A stretch of 64,000 nucleotides of DNA from Chenopodium formosanum (GCA_024500155.1 CM044877.1:34285001-34349000), one strand, 5' to 3'; positions 1 to 10,680 are shown, counted from the stretch's first letter. Numbers and translations are program-made. Notes: generated by a model from the letters alone, not told the origin.

Positions 1-1555
1 TTGTTGTAGTGTAATCGATTACTTTAAGGGCTTATTTGAGGTACGTTCGCGTACTTAGCATATTTTGATGATGTAGAATCATGCTAGGCTTGATTTCAAT
101 CAATTACAAGTAGTATCATGCTAAGGTTTATGTATGGAATTGTGAATTAATGGTGTTGGTGATTGAATTGTGAAGAATGAATTATTTGTGATGGATTAAT
201 AGTTGGAAAATTATATTTTGGGCATGTTGTGTTTGAACCACATTTTTATTTATGGCATGTAAGAAGACATGATTAATTAAACTACATGTTTAATTATGTT
301 TGGAATATTGAAAAGGAATTTTATTATGGTTCAAATAATTTTTATTGATGCTTTAAGCTTGAGGAAGGAGCTATATAAGTGTCTATGTACACAAGGAATA
401 AATTGTATGTTGGTGCCTTTGTGCACTTAAGGTGTTTTTAACATCGAGGGATAGGATTTTGGCGCATTATGCGTTTAAGGTGTCTTTGACACTGAGGTAG
501 AATTAAAAAGGGTTCAACGTTAAATAATATGTGGTCACTAAGTGTTCAAGAATTAATTTGGTATGTTTGGTTGATTGAATAATTATTGTTGATTGTTTTC
601 TGATGCTTTGAGAGTCATCACCAAGTCCAATAAAAGGTAAATAATGTAAAGTGAAAGAGATTACACACCAAAACTCTTGGAACGTATATACCTTGAGTAT
701 GAACAATGGGGGGAGTTATGGGGTTTTATATTTAACCATAACTTCTAATGGAGTACAGGACTTTGTACATTCCTTTTTATTTATTATTATGCGCAGGAAT
801 TCCGCCACCTTTGAGTGGTTTTGTCGCTGGCACGGTTAGCTCCCGTGTCAGTTAACCTCAATTTATTTGGGGGAGGTTAGTAGGAGGAAACCCGTTCGAT
901 GCGTAATCAACGCTAAATGAATTATTTAGTGTCTAGTCATTGTGTTTTGTTGATTGATGTGTGTGCTTGTAAACAGGTGCAATGAGGTAAGTGTGTTGAT
1001 AGGTGAAAGCATGTTAGCGTGGTTAATTTACGCTTATGTACTCAGCTTTGCTGATTGTGTGTGTTTGTGTGTTTGGCCATGTCTTTACCTTGGCCCTATG
1101 ATGACCCATTTTTAATGGAGGGTAGTGGAAACAAGTAGAGAAAAACTTTTCAGGTATTGAAGCATAATCATGATGGGGCTTGAGAGAAGAGTGAATCTTA
1201 CTAGTTTTCATTTGCTAGGTTACGAGGTGTTTTATGCTTTATTTATTTATGACATATTTTATGTGGACTAACACAAAGGTTTGGTTTTGGAACGGTTTTG
1301 AATAAGGGCCTTTAATGATTCCAAGTTGTAGTTTGATTTTATTTGACTTTGTTTGTTTGGTTTTAAACTTTATTTTTGTTTGGTTGATTTTGAGTTGACT
1401 TGTTTAAACGGTTTTTAAATTTGAGTCTTCCGCTGTGTATCTTTGATAATTGTCTTAGCCGTTTTCACAGTGGCGGTAATGTCTTAGTTATTCCTAAATC
1501 GTATTTTAAAGAGTAGAATGGATATTTAAAGGAAAAGAATTTCTAGGGTCTTACA
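1..1555 (+). mobile_element. probable 3' part of a Ty3/gypsy LTR
   Basis: No open frame above about 70 codons is convincing here. The stretch looks like LTR sequence: a TATA-like ctatataag near 370, a region around 1440-1500 naming a gcggtaatgtc motif, and an abrupt end in gggtcttaca at 1546-1555, an end I associate with Tekay/Del chromovirus LTRs. The left end is outside the window and no target duplication can be paired. No primer-binding site follows, so this would be a 3' or solo LTR. Family assignment is inference. Confidence 0.35.
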
Positions 1556-2118
1556 GATGTCATTTAAATCGAGCCCCAATGTTGGATCACTCGGAAAATT
1601 AAGTCAAGTCTGGCCTTCGGTGTCATATTCTAGATTGGTAAATTATCTACGAGAGCATTCTCATTTATCAACCCACTGTTAATAAATCATGAAATAATAA
1701 CAAATAACATTCTTCACCATATGTATTCAAAATAGCATTAAGTATTCATAATTACGTTAAGAATGAATCATAATCAAAGCATCGACAATTAATCAAAGTG
1801 TAATGATCAACGCGTTTAAAAACTAAGAAAAAATAATCATAGTAACCAAAGCATGATATATTGAAGCACCAGAGATCAAATAACAAAATTTAATCAAAGC
1901 GTTAGATTAATAATCAGAGCATACTATCTTGCCTCCTTGTGGCAACTTCATGAAAAATGCAAACAATGTGAAATGAAGTTAGCCACAAAATATAATGTTA
2001 CCATCAACTTGTTGTTGTTGATGACAATATTCCAATGTCACAAATCAATTAATATTATAAATCTCCACATGTAACCTTACATCATCTAAAAATACGCTTG
2101 GTACAACATATATTAGTC
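1556..2118. other. AT-rich spacer, no gene seen
   Basis: No open frame of interest. It holds AT-rich sequence with a weak inverted pair near 1936-1990 (gtggcaacttcat and atgaagttagccac) and a short atcaac...gttgat palindrome near 2003-2020. I see nothing functional. Confidence 0.5.
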
Positions 2119-2615
2119 ATCACAAGTAGGGGTGTTCGCGATGCGGTTTGTAATTATTTCAAACCGCACCAAACCGCACTTTTAAAAAAACCGCACCAAA
2201 CCGCACCACAAAATGCGGTTTGGTGCGGTGCGGTTTAACCGCATTTTATTAAAATTGTAATTATTCTTTTAAAAACAAAGCTTTTATTTCATTTTATAAT
2301 TATTAGTTTATAATTCAAATATTAAACTCTTTTAATTAATCTTTAATCAACTAATAGTTAAAGATTAGCTCATATAATTTAGTTCTTTTATATAATTTTA
2401 ATGAAAACATAGTATAAAAAAATCGCAAACCGCATTAAAGTGCGGTTTGCAGTGCGGTTTGGTCTCAATATTTTTTGAAACCGCACCAAACCGCAAACCG
2501 CGGTTTGGTCATTTTTAAAAACCGCACCGCAATTTTCAAACGACAAACCGCACTAAACTGCAAAATTGCGGTTTGGTGCGGTCTAAACTGCACTCTGTAC
2601 AACCCTAATCACAAG
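2119..2615. mobile_element. hAT-type MITE with 8-bp target duplication
   Basis: A 481-bp element (2127-2607) is flanked on both sides by the 8-bp direct repeat atcacaag (2119-2126 and 2608-2615), the duplication length of hAT transposons. Its ends are short inverted repeats, taggggtgt on the left and the complement of acaacccta on the right. Both subterminal regions are packed with copies of gcggtttggtgcgg and its complement accgcaccaaaccgc, while the centre is plain AT-rich DNA. There is no coding sequence, so it depends on a transposase encoded elsewhere. Subterminal repeats of this kind are usual hAT transposase binding sites; that role is inferred. Confidence 0.88.
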
Positions 2616-2820
2616 TTATATAAATCTAAGCGTTACATAAGCTAATGTCATGAGTTATAGATAAAATTTAAAAAAAATATTTGCAGAATAGAATAGTCTC
2701 AAGTAATAAATCTGAATTTTGCAATAGGTAAAATCTTACTTGTATCATCATTAAAGTTACATTTGTCTTCATGGCGTCATTAATAGATGACACTTGATTG
2801 TTAACGACGTTGCTGACTGG

Positions 2821-2990
2821 TGTCGTCGACACTAATTGATGTCGTCGTCGAAACTGGATGTCATCGTCGAAAGTGGTTTTCGTCGTCGACACTGGCTTTC
2901 GTCGTCGAATCGGGCTTTCGTCGTCGAAACGGGCTTTCGTCGTCGACACTGACTATCGTCATCGAAGCTGACTGTCATCGTCGATGCCGA
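2821..2990. repeat. 19-bp minisatellite
   Basis: About nine head-to-tail copies of a 19-bp unit (ttcgtcgtcgacactggct and variants) begin at 2821, 2840, 2859, 2879, 2898, 2917, 2936, 2955 and 2974. One extra t sits between copies three and four. The core tcgtcga is itself palindromic. The 93-codon open frame across the minus strand (2668-2949) is a by-product of the array. Confidence 0.85.
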
Positions 2991-3440
2991 TAACATAACC
3001 TAAAAATAACGTTAATTAAACGAAAAAATAATATTGTGTATAACGACAAACCCTGGATTTTTGGGATATTGCGAGACCCATGACTTAAACAAGACCCATG
3101 ACTTAAAGTAGTGTTTTCCGTGGCGTCCTTCCCTTTAAGTGTGATGTTTAATTTGATGGTGATGATATAGTCTTTCATAGCTTAAAGAAGACGCAAAATA
3201 GTTAGTTAAATTAAACCACAAGGAGTAACATTACCAAAACTCTAAGGTCGTCAAGGATAATTGCCCTTGTCACAACATTTCGAGTTAAGTTGGCGTCGAT
3301 CGCCACTTCTCATCGCTGGGACCACGAACAATAATTCTTATAAAGTCACTTTACGGGATTGAATATATCATGATGACGGGAATGTGTTTAAATGTGTTTG
3401 GAAAGGAACTTTTGTAGGGTTGATATTTCAATCTAGCTGC
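2991..3440 (-). other. possible 5' untranslated remnant of the adjacent LTR element
   Basis: No gene. The stretch follows the primer-binding site of the LTR stub to its right when read on the minus strand, so it is probably leftover internal sequence of that element. No gag homology is visible. Confidence 0.3.
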
Positions 3441-4307
3441 ATCCCCACAGACGGCGCCAAATTGTTTATGCTAAATTTCGTCAAGTAGGATTTGTTATGG
3501 GATACAGGCTACGTATGGATCAACTAAATTAAAATAAGGAACGTCAGATGCGGAATATAAATGACGGAAAAATAAAGAGAGAGAAGAGACACAATATGGT
3601 GACGCAGGAAACCTCGATAAAGGTGGGTAACACCGCGGGTGGAGATGAGTCCACCAATCCACTATAATACGGGCATAAAGCCAATGTTTACAAGTACAAT
3701 ATGTGTATGATAATCGATATCATTAAAGCATGCATAGAAATAAATAACAAGCTTGGGCGTAGCTATATAGTATGGTCAGGTGCGCATTTGGCGTAGTGGA
3801 TCAGTAATATTGCAGAAGTACATTATAGTAGTGGTCTTTTAGATGAGTGGTGTTGGGATTAGAATCAGTAGTTGGGCAACGATACTTTTAGTGGAAAGTC
3901 CATGTGGATGGAGGTTGGATACATTACATGGGAATAAAGGAGTAGTATGTAGTGTATTGTATTTAGGAGGAGGTAATATACGTAGGATGTGAATGAATTC
4001 ATGTAAGGAAGACTCTTCTATTTATAGAACTCCAACAGTAGATAGTAGGTCGGTTGGAGAATAGTGGGGATGACCTACTTAAAAGTAGGAAGTGGTTATT
4101 CACCATTTTACTTGGTCTTCTATTGAATGTAGACATTATAGATTGTTCATATGGTCAACGACTTTAATAGACTTCTTCTTAGCAAGAGAGATTGTCTCCT
4201 TAATTTTAGGGACCATTAGTAACTATCTTGACATGGTCTTGTACTCTTGTATATCTTAGTCTTGACTGTCAACGTCGGTCAACGGTCGAACAAAATCTCC
4301 CATAACA
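3441..4307 (-). mobile_element. Tat-type LTR with primer-binding site, rest of element lost
   Basis: On the minus strand an 845-bp LTR-like block (4307 back to 3463) starts TGTTATG and ends CATAAACA. It is followed after three bases by TGGCGCCGTCTGTGGGGAT (3459-3441), the same 19-base primer-binding site as at 8522-8540 and, in decayed form, near 27590. A TATA-like ctataaatag lies on the minus strand at 4027-4018. The internal genes and second LTR are missing, so no target duplication can be paired. The shared binding site places it in the Tat group of Ty3/gypsy elements; that is inference. Confidence 0.65.
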
Positions 4308-4587
4308 GATATAAACCCTTAAATTGTTTAATTTTTATTGGTTTATTGACACTAAGATGCAAGCTAATCTGAAGAAGCTCAAAGCATACACATTTTATGA
4401 TTAAGCTCAACAAATGAATTATGATGTTTAGTGTGATGAACTTTTTGCAAGTTGTTGCTGCGGATCATGCAAATTTTTTTGCTGCCCATAGGTAATGTTT
4501 CTTCCTTCCCAAAGAAGCTCAAGAACTCGCGATAACTGCTCAAAGAGGAACAAATGAACGTATGAGAATTAGCAAGAACTTTAAAAA
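4308..4587. other. 3' flank of the PPR gene
   Basis: Short AT-rich interval between the LTR stub and the PPR stop codon. It would contain the 3' untranslated region of the PPR transcript on the minus strand. A 70-codon open frame here shows no family resemblance. Confidence 0.4.
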
Positions 4588-6396
4588 TCACGGAAGAAGC
4601 AAGGAATATCCAGATAATAACAAGCTGCTTCCCTGAACTTTGTTTACATTTCTAGTTTTCATCATGTCCCTCATTTCTTTTGACCCTTCCCAGTGATTCA
4701 AATCCGCAAACAAGTTTGATAACAAGACGTATGTCGATGGATCAGTCTGCTTAAGATGGATAGCACACGCTGCTGCTCGCTTTCCTGCTTCAAAATCCCC
4801 ATGAATATGACAAGCGCCAAGTAGGGCCTTCCAAACTAATGGTCCTGGTTTGAAAGGCATTTTTGAGATAAGTTCTTCTGCTTCTTTGATATGTCCAGTT
4901 CGTCCAAGCAGATCAACCATACAAACATAGTGATCCTCTCCCGGTAATATTCCATATTGGTGACTCATTAAAGAAAAATACTTCCATCCTTCCTCCACAA
5001 ATCCACCTTGACTACAAGCATAAAGTACACACACACAACCAATGTAATTTGGCTCAACGCCTGCAGTTATCATTTCATCGAAAACTTGGAGAGCTTCTAA
5101 TGCTTGGCCATTTTGAGCAAATCCCATAACCATAGTAGTCCATGTAATGGTTGTCCGATCCTTAATACGCCTAAACACTGTCATTGCATTATCAATACAG
5201 CCACATTTGACATACATATCAAGCATAGCATTGTCCACACATACATCCATCTCACTTCCAAGCTTAATTCTCAAACCATGTGCTTTCTTTCCTTCATCCA
5301 AAGAAGCAATATTAGCACATGCTTTGAAGGTAGTGGCAAGACTAAACTGATTTGGCCTTGTACCTGCAATCTTCATTTCTCCAAGGAGCTCTAGCGCGTT
5401 GCTAGGCGCCCCACAAGTCAAGCACCCGGTTGCTATCGTTGTCCAAGACCGAATATTCTTGCAACTGATCTCACGAAAAGCTTTCAGCCCTTTAGCCAAG
5501 TCCCCAGACTTCACATACATATCAACTACTGAATTCCCAACACATGTTTCACTTGCATGGCCAAACTTAACAAGCTGACCATGCATCTGCATTCCAAACT
5601 TATCATCACCAACATCACCCAAGGCACTTAGAACAGCTGAAAATGTAAACCCATCAGGCTTCGCGCCCTCACAAATCATCCTCAGCCAGAAGCTGGGCAC
5701 TTCTGAGGGTGAAAACTGCAAGTACCCCGACATCAAAGCATTCCAAGACACGATATCTTTATCTAAACACCCATCAAAAGCCTTAATAGCATTCGTTAAT
5801 TCTCCATTCCTAATCAAAGCAGTCAAAAATGAATTCTTAACATAAACATTCCATTCAAATCCCAGTTTAATTACCAATGAATAAACCTGATAAGCCTGAG
5901 AAACAAACCCAGAAAAGGAACAAGCATTAAGTGCACTAACTAAAGTGAACTCATTAGGCCTCACATCAGTGCTAAACATACTGGAGAAATAAAAAAGACC
6001 TTGCTTAGCAAAACCACGGCGCACAAAACCAGCAATAAACGAAGACCAAGACACAACATTTCTCTGGGGCATTTCGTCGAACAAGTAGAGTGCACTATCA
6101 AGGTCCCCGAATTTAAGGTACATATTAAGCAGAAAATTCTGCAGATAAATGGAGGAATGTAAACAACAGTTTTTGATGATCTGGGTATGTATTGCTTTTC
6201 CATGGGGTAAATCTGAAGTTTGATGGGCATTTTTGAGAAAATTATAATACCCTTTTTCTTGCTCAGTTAATAATACATCATTACCCAGATTAATGGAAGC
6301 TTTTGAGATTGTAGTTGTGAAAAATTTATAGAAAGAAGATAAATATAGGTGGTGGGTTCTCCTCACTTGAGAATAACAAGCAGGAAAAAGCATCAC
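4588..6396 (-). CDS. pentatricopeptide repeat protein, PLS class, E subgroup
   Basis: A 602-residue intron-less protein. Residues 1-40 are rich in Ser, Thr, Arg and aromatic residues with almost no acidic ones, as in mitochondrial or plastid presequences. Tandem helical repeats with the usual spacing follow, for example NVVSWSSFIAGFVRRG, DIVSWNALMSGYLQ and TTITWTTMVMGFAQNGQA, in the P-L-S order of plant organelle RNA-binding proteins. The C-terminal part (GPLVWKALLGACHIHGDFE to YVLLSNLFADLNHWEG) is an E domain. The chain ends soon after, in GSSLLLSGYSLLLP, where longer relatives continue with SW(I/V)E and E+ or DYW domains; no DYW motif is present. Family knowledge says E-type proteins bind one organellar transcript and help C-to-U editing, usually recruiting a DYW partner. 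The target cannot be read from sequence. It lies head to head with GHR copy 1. Confidence 0.93.
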   Translation of the reverse strand: MMLFPACYSQVRRTHHLYLSSFYKFFTTTISKASINLGNDVLLTEQEKGYYNFLKNAHQTSDLPHGKAIHTQIIKNCCLHSSIYLQNFLLNMYLKFGDLDSALYLFDEMPQRNVVSWSSFIAGFVRRGFAKQGLFYFSSMFSTDVRPNEFTLVSALNACSFSGFVSQAYQVYSLVIKLGFEWNVYVKNSFLTALIRNGELTNAIKAFDGCLDKDIVSWNALMSGYLQFSPSEVPSFWLRMICEGAKPDGFTFSAVLSALGDVGDDKFGMQMHGQLVKFGHASETCVGNSVVDMYVKSGDLAKGLKAFREISCKNIRSWTTIATGCLTCGAPSNALELLGEMKIAGTRPNQFSLATTFKACANIASLDEGKKAHGLRIKLGSEMDVCVDNAMLDMYVKCGCIDNAMTVFRRIKDRTTITWTTMVMGFAQNGQALEALQVFDEMITAGVEPNYIGCVCVLYACSQGGFVEEGWKYFSLMSHQYGILPGEDHYVCMVDLLGRTGHIKEAEELISKMPFKPGPLVWKALLGACHIHGDFEAGKRAAACAIHLKQTDPSTYVLLSNLFADLNHWEGSKEMRDMMKTRNVNKVQGSSLLLSGYSLLLP

Positions 6397-6640
6397 AAAA
6401 TAACACAGAGGAAAGATGAAGCTTCTTTCTAAACAAATGTCTAATTTGGTTTCTGGTTCCTCAATATTAAAAGCAAAAGCAATCTAAACTGGCGTGCTGT
6501 CGCGACATTATTTAATTGTTGTATTATTAGTTCAAATTACATTATCGAATTGACACTTATTCTCAAATGACGGAGTAGTTTGATTTGTTTATTATTACAC
6601 CCAATAAAGCATTGAAGCTTTTTACCAACTTTATTTTTTT
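6397..6640. promoter_or_regulatory. shared divergent promoter interval between PPR and GHR copy 1
   Basis: Only about 240 bp separate the PPR start codon (minus) from the first GHR untranslated exon (plus). The interval is AT-rich with an ACATTAT-like stretch and no coding potential. Both promoters and 5' leaders must fit here or overlap the neighbouring transcript. The plus-strand start site is placed only by similarity to the second GHR copy. Confidence 0.45.
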
Positions 6641-6721
6641 TTTCTCTCTTACTTCCACTCTCAGTTTTCCTCAAGCAACAGCGGAAGCGGCGGCTAGTAA
6701 GATCAATAGAAATTTTATTGG
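6640..6721 (+). other. GHR copy 1, 5' untranslated exon 1
   Basis: A pyrimidine-rich leader ends in gatcaatagaaattttattgg and is followed by a gtatgt donor at 6722. The matching leader of copy 2 ends in gatcaacagag...actgg before gtatat at 60474. The conserved block just before the same splice site identifies the exon. The start coordinate is approximate. The downstream intron runs to 7289 (tagctgcag acceptor). Confidence 0.55.
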
Positions 6722-7289
6722 GTATGTTTTGAATAATTCACTGTTTTATATATATGAATGGTGTTCTGAATTTTAATTTATTGCGGGAATGGTTTGTTCT
6801 AGTATTTCTTGTACATAAAATTGGCTAATCTGTTTGAGCAAATTGATCATATAGATTTGGCATATGAGGTACGATTAGTTTTGAAGCTAGTTCATTACTA
6901 TATCAAGTGTGTATTATGTGCAATTTAACAGATCTTGTTTGTCTGGTGTACTAGCATCATGTTGTTTACCTCTTAACAAAATTAGTATACTAACTGATGT
7001 CGAGAATCAAAAGTCTTGATCAATAAAGAAATTTCACCAATTTGGTTCCGTAAAACACCGATGTATGATCAGCTTGTTCTGTATTATCATGGTAATAAAC
7101 ATGAGAAGCAAGCTAATTCTGTCACTATGTAACCTGAATGCTGTGGTAGTACAGTATAAGACCCGAATAGGAAGGAAGTGCTAATTTTGATCATGTTCTT
7201 TATTAGCTGCACAAGTTGATACATCGTTTTGCTTTGTTTTACATAAATCACCGAAAATCATCTAGATATTAATCCTGATCTAGCTGCAG

Positions 7290-7406
7290 GATTTGCACAA
7301 CTTGAAAAGCTAAAGGACAACCAAAGACAATAGTGCTCATGTCATTTCATTTAGTCACAAGACCCCTCTTTCACTGGCTATACCCAGATTATTGAGACTG
7401 TCCCTG
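7290..7406 (+). pseudogene. GHR copy 1, exon 2: decayed organelle-targeting exon
   Basis: The exon lies between acceptor ctgcag and donor gtaaga (7407). Its last 13 codons, in the frame continuous with the next exon, read LSLAIPRLLRLSL and align with copy 2 (LSLPLGTPRLLRPSL). In that frame there is a TAA at 7311-7313 and no ATG afterwards. The only ATG (7339) is in another frame and stops at 7393-7395 after 18 codons, which suggests a small indel relative to copy 2. Translation of copy 1 must therefore start in exon 3 (14716), so the targeting peptide seen in copy 2 is absent. The short out-of-frame ORF would act as an upstream ORF. Exon status is inferred from paralogue similarity. Confidence 0.65.
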
Positions 7407-8047
7407 GTAAGAATCCCCTTGTAGCAAAAATAGGAAGCGAGTTTTAGAATTTGTTATTAGACCTTAGAATTCCTCAGAAATTTTGTGAAGACATTAAGCT
7501 AGTTTACCAATATCAGACCCAATTATTACATTATACTCCCAGCTTGCCAACTTGGTAATTCTAAAAACTAGCCCCTTAAAATGATTAAATAGTTGACAAA
7601 ACTGTTTTATACATCTTTTCTTGAAGGATTACCTGATCTGTATTTGTAATGTATACGTGATCAATGTTATTATGTATACACATTTGAATCTAAACATTTA
7701 AGAATTGTAAAGACATAAAACTGATTGGTTGCTATTCGCACCAATTTATATCATAATGATTTTTATGATACAATTGATAATTTGATGTTTTATCTGCTGG
7801 AGGCCTGGAGCAGCTCATTGGACAAGTATAGCAATTTCTGCTTCAAGTTTATGAAAATTCTGCCCCTCAAATCACCTAGCACAAAAACAAACAAATAGAA
7901 TGAGATTAAAATGAAAGTAAGTGTTGAGGACTTGAGAAGTACGAGGACTTTGCATCAAGATTTATGACATCAATTGTTGCATTACGTTTTTATTTATTTT
8001 GGAATGTTCAATCTCCCCTTGCTTCAATTGACCTTCTGGCTCAAGCT
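7407..8047 (+). other. GHR copy 1, intron 2, left part
   Basis: AT-rich intron sequence before the LTR element. No coding or element structure recognised. The intron originally continued directly at 14248. Confidence 0.6.
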
Positions 8048-8052
8048 CCTAT

Positions 8053-8519
8053 TGTTTGGGCCTAGTCCATTGTCCTAAGCCCAGTGACCTGGAATTACGA
8101 AAATACCCCTCCATGAACCAACCCATCATTAGTCAGAGCAAAGTACGGATTTACCCCTAATCTGTCCAATTAAGTACAACTTCTGCCACCTGAAAGTATA
8201 TCTATAAATAGCTCTCCAATCATTGATGATGGTAACTTTTTCCTAATTCTCTAATCTTCTCTCTCTACTTTATCTCTCTAAAGTACTCTTTCTCTCTCTA
8301 CTTTCTCTCACTAGAAAGTACATTTGCTGACTTAAGCATCGGAGGGGCTTTCCCGGGTCACACCCCCGGGATAGTTAACCTTCTTTCTTTTGCAGGCCTA
8401 GCTCTTGGACATCAAGGCGTAGCTGAGAGAAATTCGGACATACATTGGACATAGTTCTAGGACATCTTGATTACCTTTACTACCCTAAGACTCCAAGGAG
8501 CATTCTGTTTCCAGAAACA
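8053..8519 (+). repeat. 5' LTR of the LARD-like element
   Basis: The LTR begins tgtttgggcctag and ends ttccagaaaca. A TATA-like ctataaata lies at 8202-8210 and a CT-rich tract follows it, as expected for a promoter and early transcript. A gggtcacacccccggg motif lies near 8355-8370. Confidence 0.95.
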
Positions 8520-8521
8520 GG

Positions 8522-8540
8522 TGGCGCCGTCTGTGGGGAT
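8522..8540 (+). other. primer-binding site
   Basis: TGGCGCCGTCTGTGGGGAT starts three bases after the LTR. It is complementary to a tRNA 3' end finishing in GGCGCCA. I associate this class of site with Tat-lineage elements; the exact tRNA was not checked. Confidence 0.8.
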
Positions 8541-8555
8541 TGCTAACAAAAAGTC

Positions 8556-8810
8556 ATGGTGAACACTAGGCGTCCCCGTAGCACATATCAAGATGCTACT
8601 AGAGAAGCTCCGAATCTCTCAGCTTGGCATAAGCATGAAGTCGAGAAAAATATTAGAGGCAAACCCTTATACAAGCTAAGCTCTCATCATTTTACAACTC
8701 ACTCAAATGAAATGAACAATTCAAGAATCATGGGCAATCCGAGCCCCCAGCCAGTCTACATTAGGCTCTCGGCATGCCCCACCGAACATCAAGGCCCTCG
8801 GCTTGCCTAG
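8556..8810 (+). pseudogene. gag-like N-terminal remnant of the LARD-like element
   Basis: The first ATG, 15 bases after the primer site, opens an 84-codon frame beginning MVNTRRPRSTYQ. Basic starts of this kind are common in plant gag proteins. The frame runs into the 21-bp array and ends at 8810. No capsid or zinc-knuckle motif is present, so it is at most a gag stub. Confidence 0.3.
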
Positions 8811-9290
8811 CTACCCCTCGGCCTGCCTGGCTACCCCCTGGGCATATCAGCATACCCCCTCGGCTTGCCTGGGTACCCCCTCGGCCTGCCAGCATACCCT
8901 CTCGGCCTGCCTGGCTACCCCCTCGGCTTGCCTGGCTACCCTGGGCATGTCAACATACCCCCTCGGCTTGCCTGGGTACCCCCTCGGCCTGCCTGGGTAC
9001 CCCCTCGGCCTGCCAGCATACCCTCCCGGCTTGTCTGGCTACCCCCTCGGCCTGCCAGCATACCCCCTCGGCCTGCCTAGCTACCCCCTGGGCATATCAG
9101 CATACCCCCTCGGCTTGCCTGGGTACCCCCTCGGCATGCCAGCATACCCTCTCAGCCTACCTGGCTACCCCCTCGGCCTGCCAGCATACCCCCTTGGCCT
9201 GCTTGGCTACCCCCTCGGCTTGCCAGCATATCCCCTCGGCTTGCCTGGCTACTCCCTTAGCATACCTAGCCGAAGGCCATGCTTCTATCA
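8780..9290 (+). repeat. 21-bp tandem array
   Basis: More than 20 copies of a 21-bp unit, cctcggcttgcctgggtaccc and its variant cctcggcctgccagcataccc, occur head to tail, often alternating as 42-bp pairs. Because 21 is a multiple of three and the unit lacks stops, all three forward frames stay open (71 to 184 codons) and give Pro-Leu-Gly-rich seven-residue repeats. These frames are by-products of the array. Confidence 0.92.
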
Positions 9291-9720
9291 ACCGCCTCGG
9301 CATACCTAGCCGAGGGCTATGCCTCTAGCTATCATCTCCTCGATATGCCTAGTCGGGGGATATGCTTCTATTAACCATCTCGGCATGCCCAGTTGAGGGT
9401 TATGCTTCTAACGTCTCCTCGGCTTTCTCGGCATGCCTAGCCGAGGGCTATGCCTCTACCATCTCCTCGGCATGTCTAGCCTAGGGATATGCTTCTTTCA
9501 ACCGCCATTGAAGGCTAGGTTTCCATTATCTCCTCAGCATGCTTAGCCGGGGGCTATTCTTCTATCAACCTCCTCGGCATGCCTTGTCGAGGGCTATGCC
9601 TCTATCGTCTCCTTGGCATGCCTAGCCGAGGGCTATGCTTCTATCATCCCCTCGACATGCCTAGCCGAGGGATATGCTTCTATCAAGCCCTCGGCATGCC
9701 AAGCCGACTTAACATGTCTA
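9290..9720 (+). repeat. array of ctcggcatgcctagccgag hairpin units
   Basis: Roughly nine degenerate units share ctcggcatgcctagccgag followed by ggctatgcttctatc. Within each unit ctcggc and gccgag form a six-base stem over a seven-base loop. Unit length varies between about 33 and 60 bp. Confidence 0.8.
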
Positions 9721-10199
9721 GCTAAGGGTAATGCTAAGGTGCAAGCATCCCTCTTGAAGATGAACTTTACAAGATCAAGGAGGTCATTCACTCGAGGGTC
9801 TTCCACTCACAAGTTCCAAATAGAAAGGTCCTCAGCTATCCTTCCCCATCTATCATGAATATCTACAAGGTGGATCCTGCAACCGATATGCTTGGAATGC
9901 GGACTTAAGACGTTGTGTCTGAGCAACTTCTCAAATGACAATGATGCCCTAGGGGCAATAAGAGCTTATACTAGAAGATATTTCTTTTTATAGTCCATCA
10001 TTTTCATTTTTCGAGTTGGTTATCTACATAGCTGCCTAAAGCTCTAAAATCTCAGGAATTCATTATCTTCTCGAAAAGCACCGGGCCTTCCTTCATACAA
10101 GACACCCCGGGTTGCTAACTAACATTATCAATAACAAGTTTGTTCCAATGTTTGGGGCAAGATGATAGCTTATACTCAATGTTTGAGATAGTGTCCTGG

Positions 10200-10680
10200 C
10201 GAATCGCTTAAATAACAAATGGCTCATTTAGCCCTCGGCCTATCCTAAAAGATGGGATACCCCAGCTCTCATACATCTTTAACTTTGGGCTCCATTAGCC
10301 CCTCATCTAAAACTTAGGGTTCGTTCAACCCTCGGCCTATCCCAAAAGTTGGGATAACCTACATCTCATACATATAAAACAAGGGGCTCGTTTAGCCCTC
10401 AAACTATCTCAAGATTTGGGATAACGTACTTCTCCTCGGCCTATCCTAAAATTTGGGATAGCCTAGCTCTCATACATATATAACAAGGGGCTCATTTAGC
10501 CCTCAACCTAACTCAAGATTTGGGATAACGTACTTCTCCTCGACCTATCCTAAAAGTTGGGATAGTCTAGCTCTCATACATATATAACAAGGGGCTCGTT
10601 TAGCCCTCAATCTATCTCAAGATTGGGGATAATGTACTTCTCCGTCCCTAGCCTATCCCTATGATTGGAATAGCATACCT
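10200..10680 (+). repeat. about 104-bp tandem array
   Basis: Units built from cctatcctaaaagttggga, then tagctctcatacatata, then ggggctcgtttagccctc, repeat about four times. Adjacent copies starting near 10434 and 10538 are 104 bp apart. It is unrelated in sequence to the arrays on either side except for the shared word ctcggcct. Confidence 0.8.

Noticed and set aside
5104..5394. Plus-strand frames inside the PPR gene
   Set aside because: They are antisense shadows of a well-supported 602-codon PPR frame.
8774..9328. Proline/glycine-rich proteins of 168 and 184 residues
   Set aside because: All three frames are open only because the 21-bp repeat unit lacks stops; there is no start context, conserved domain or codon bias.
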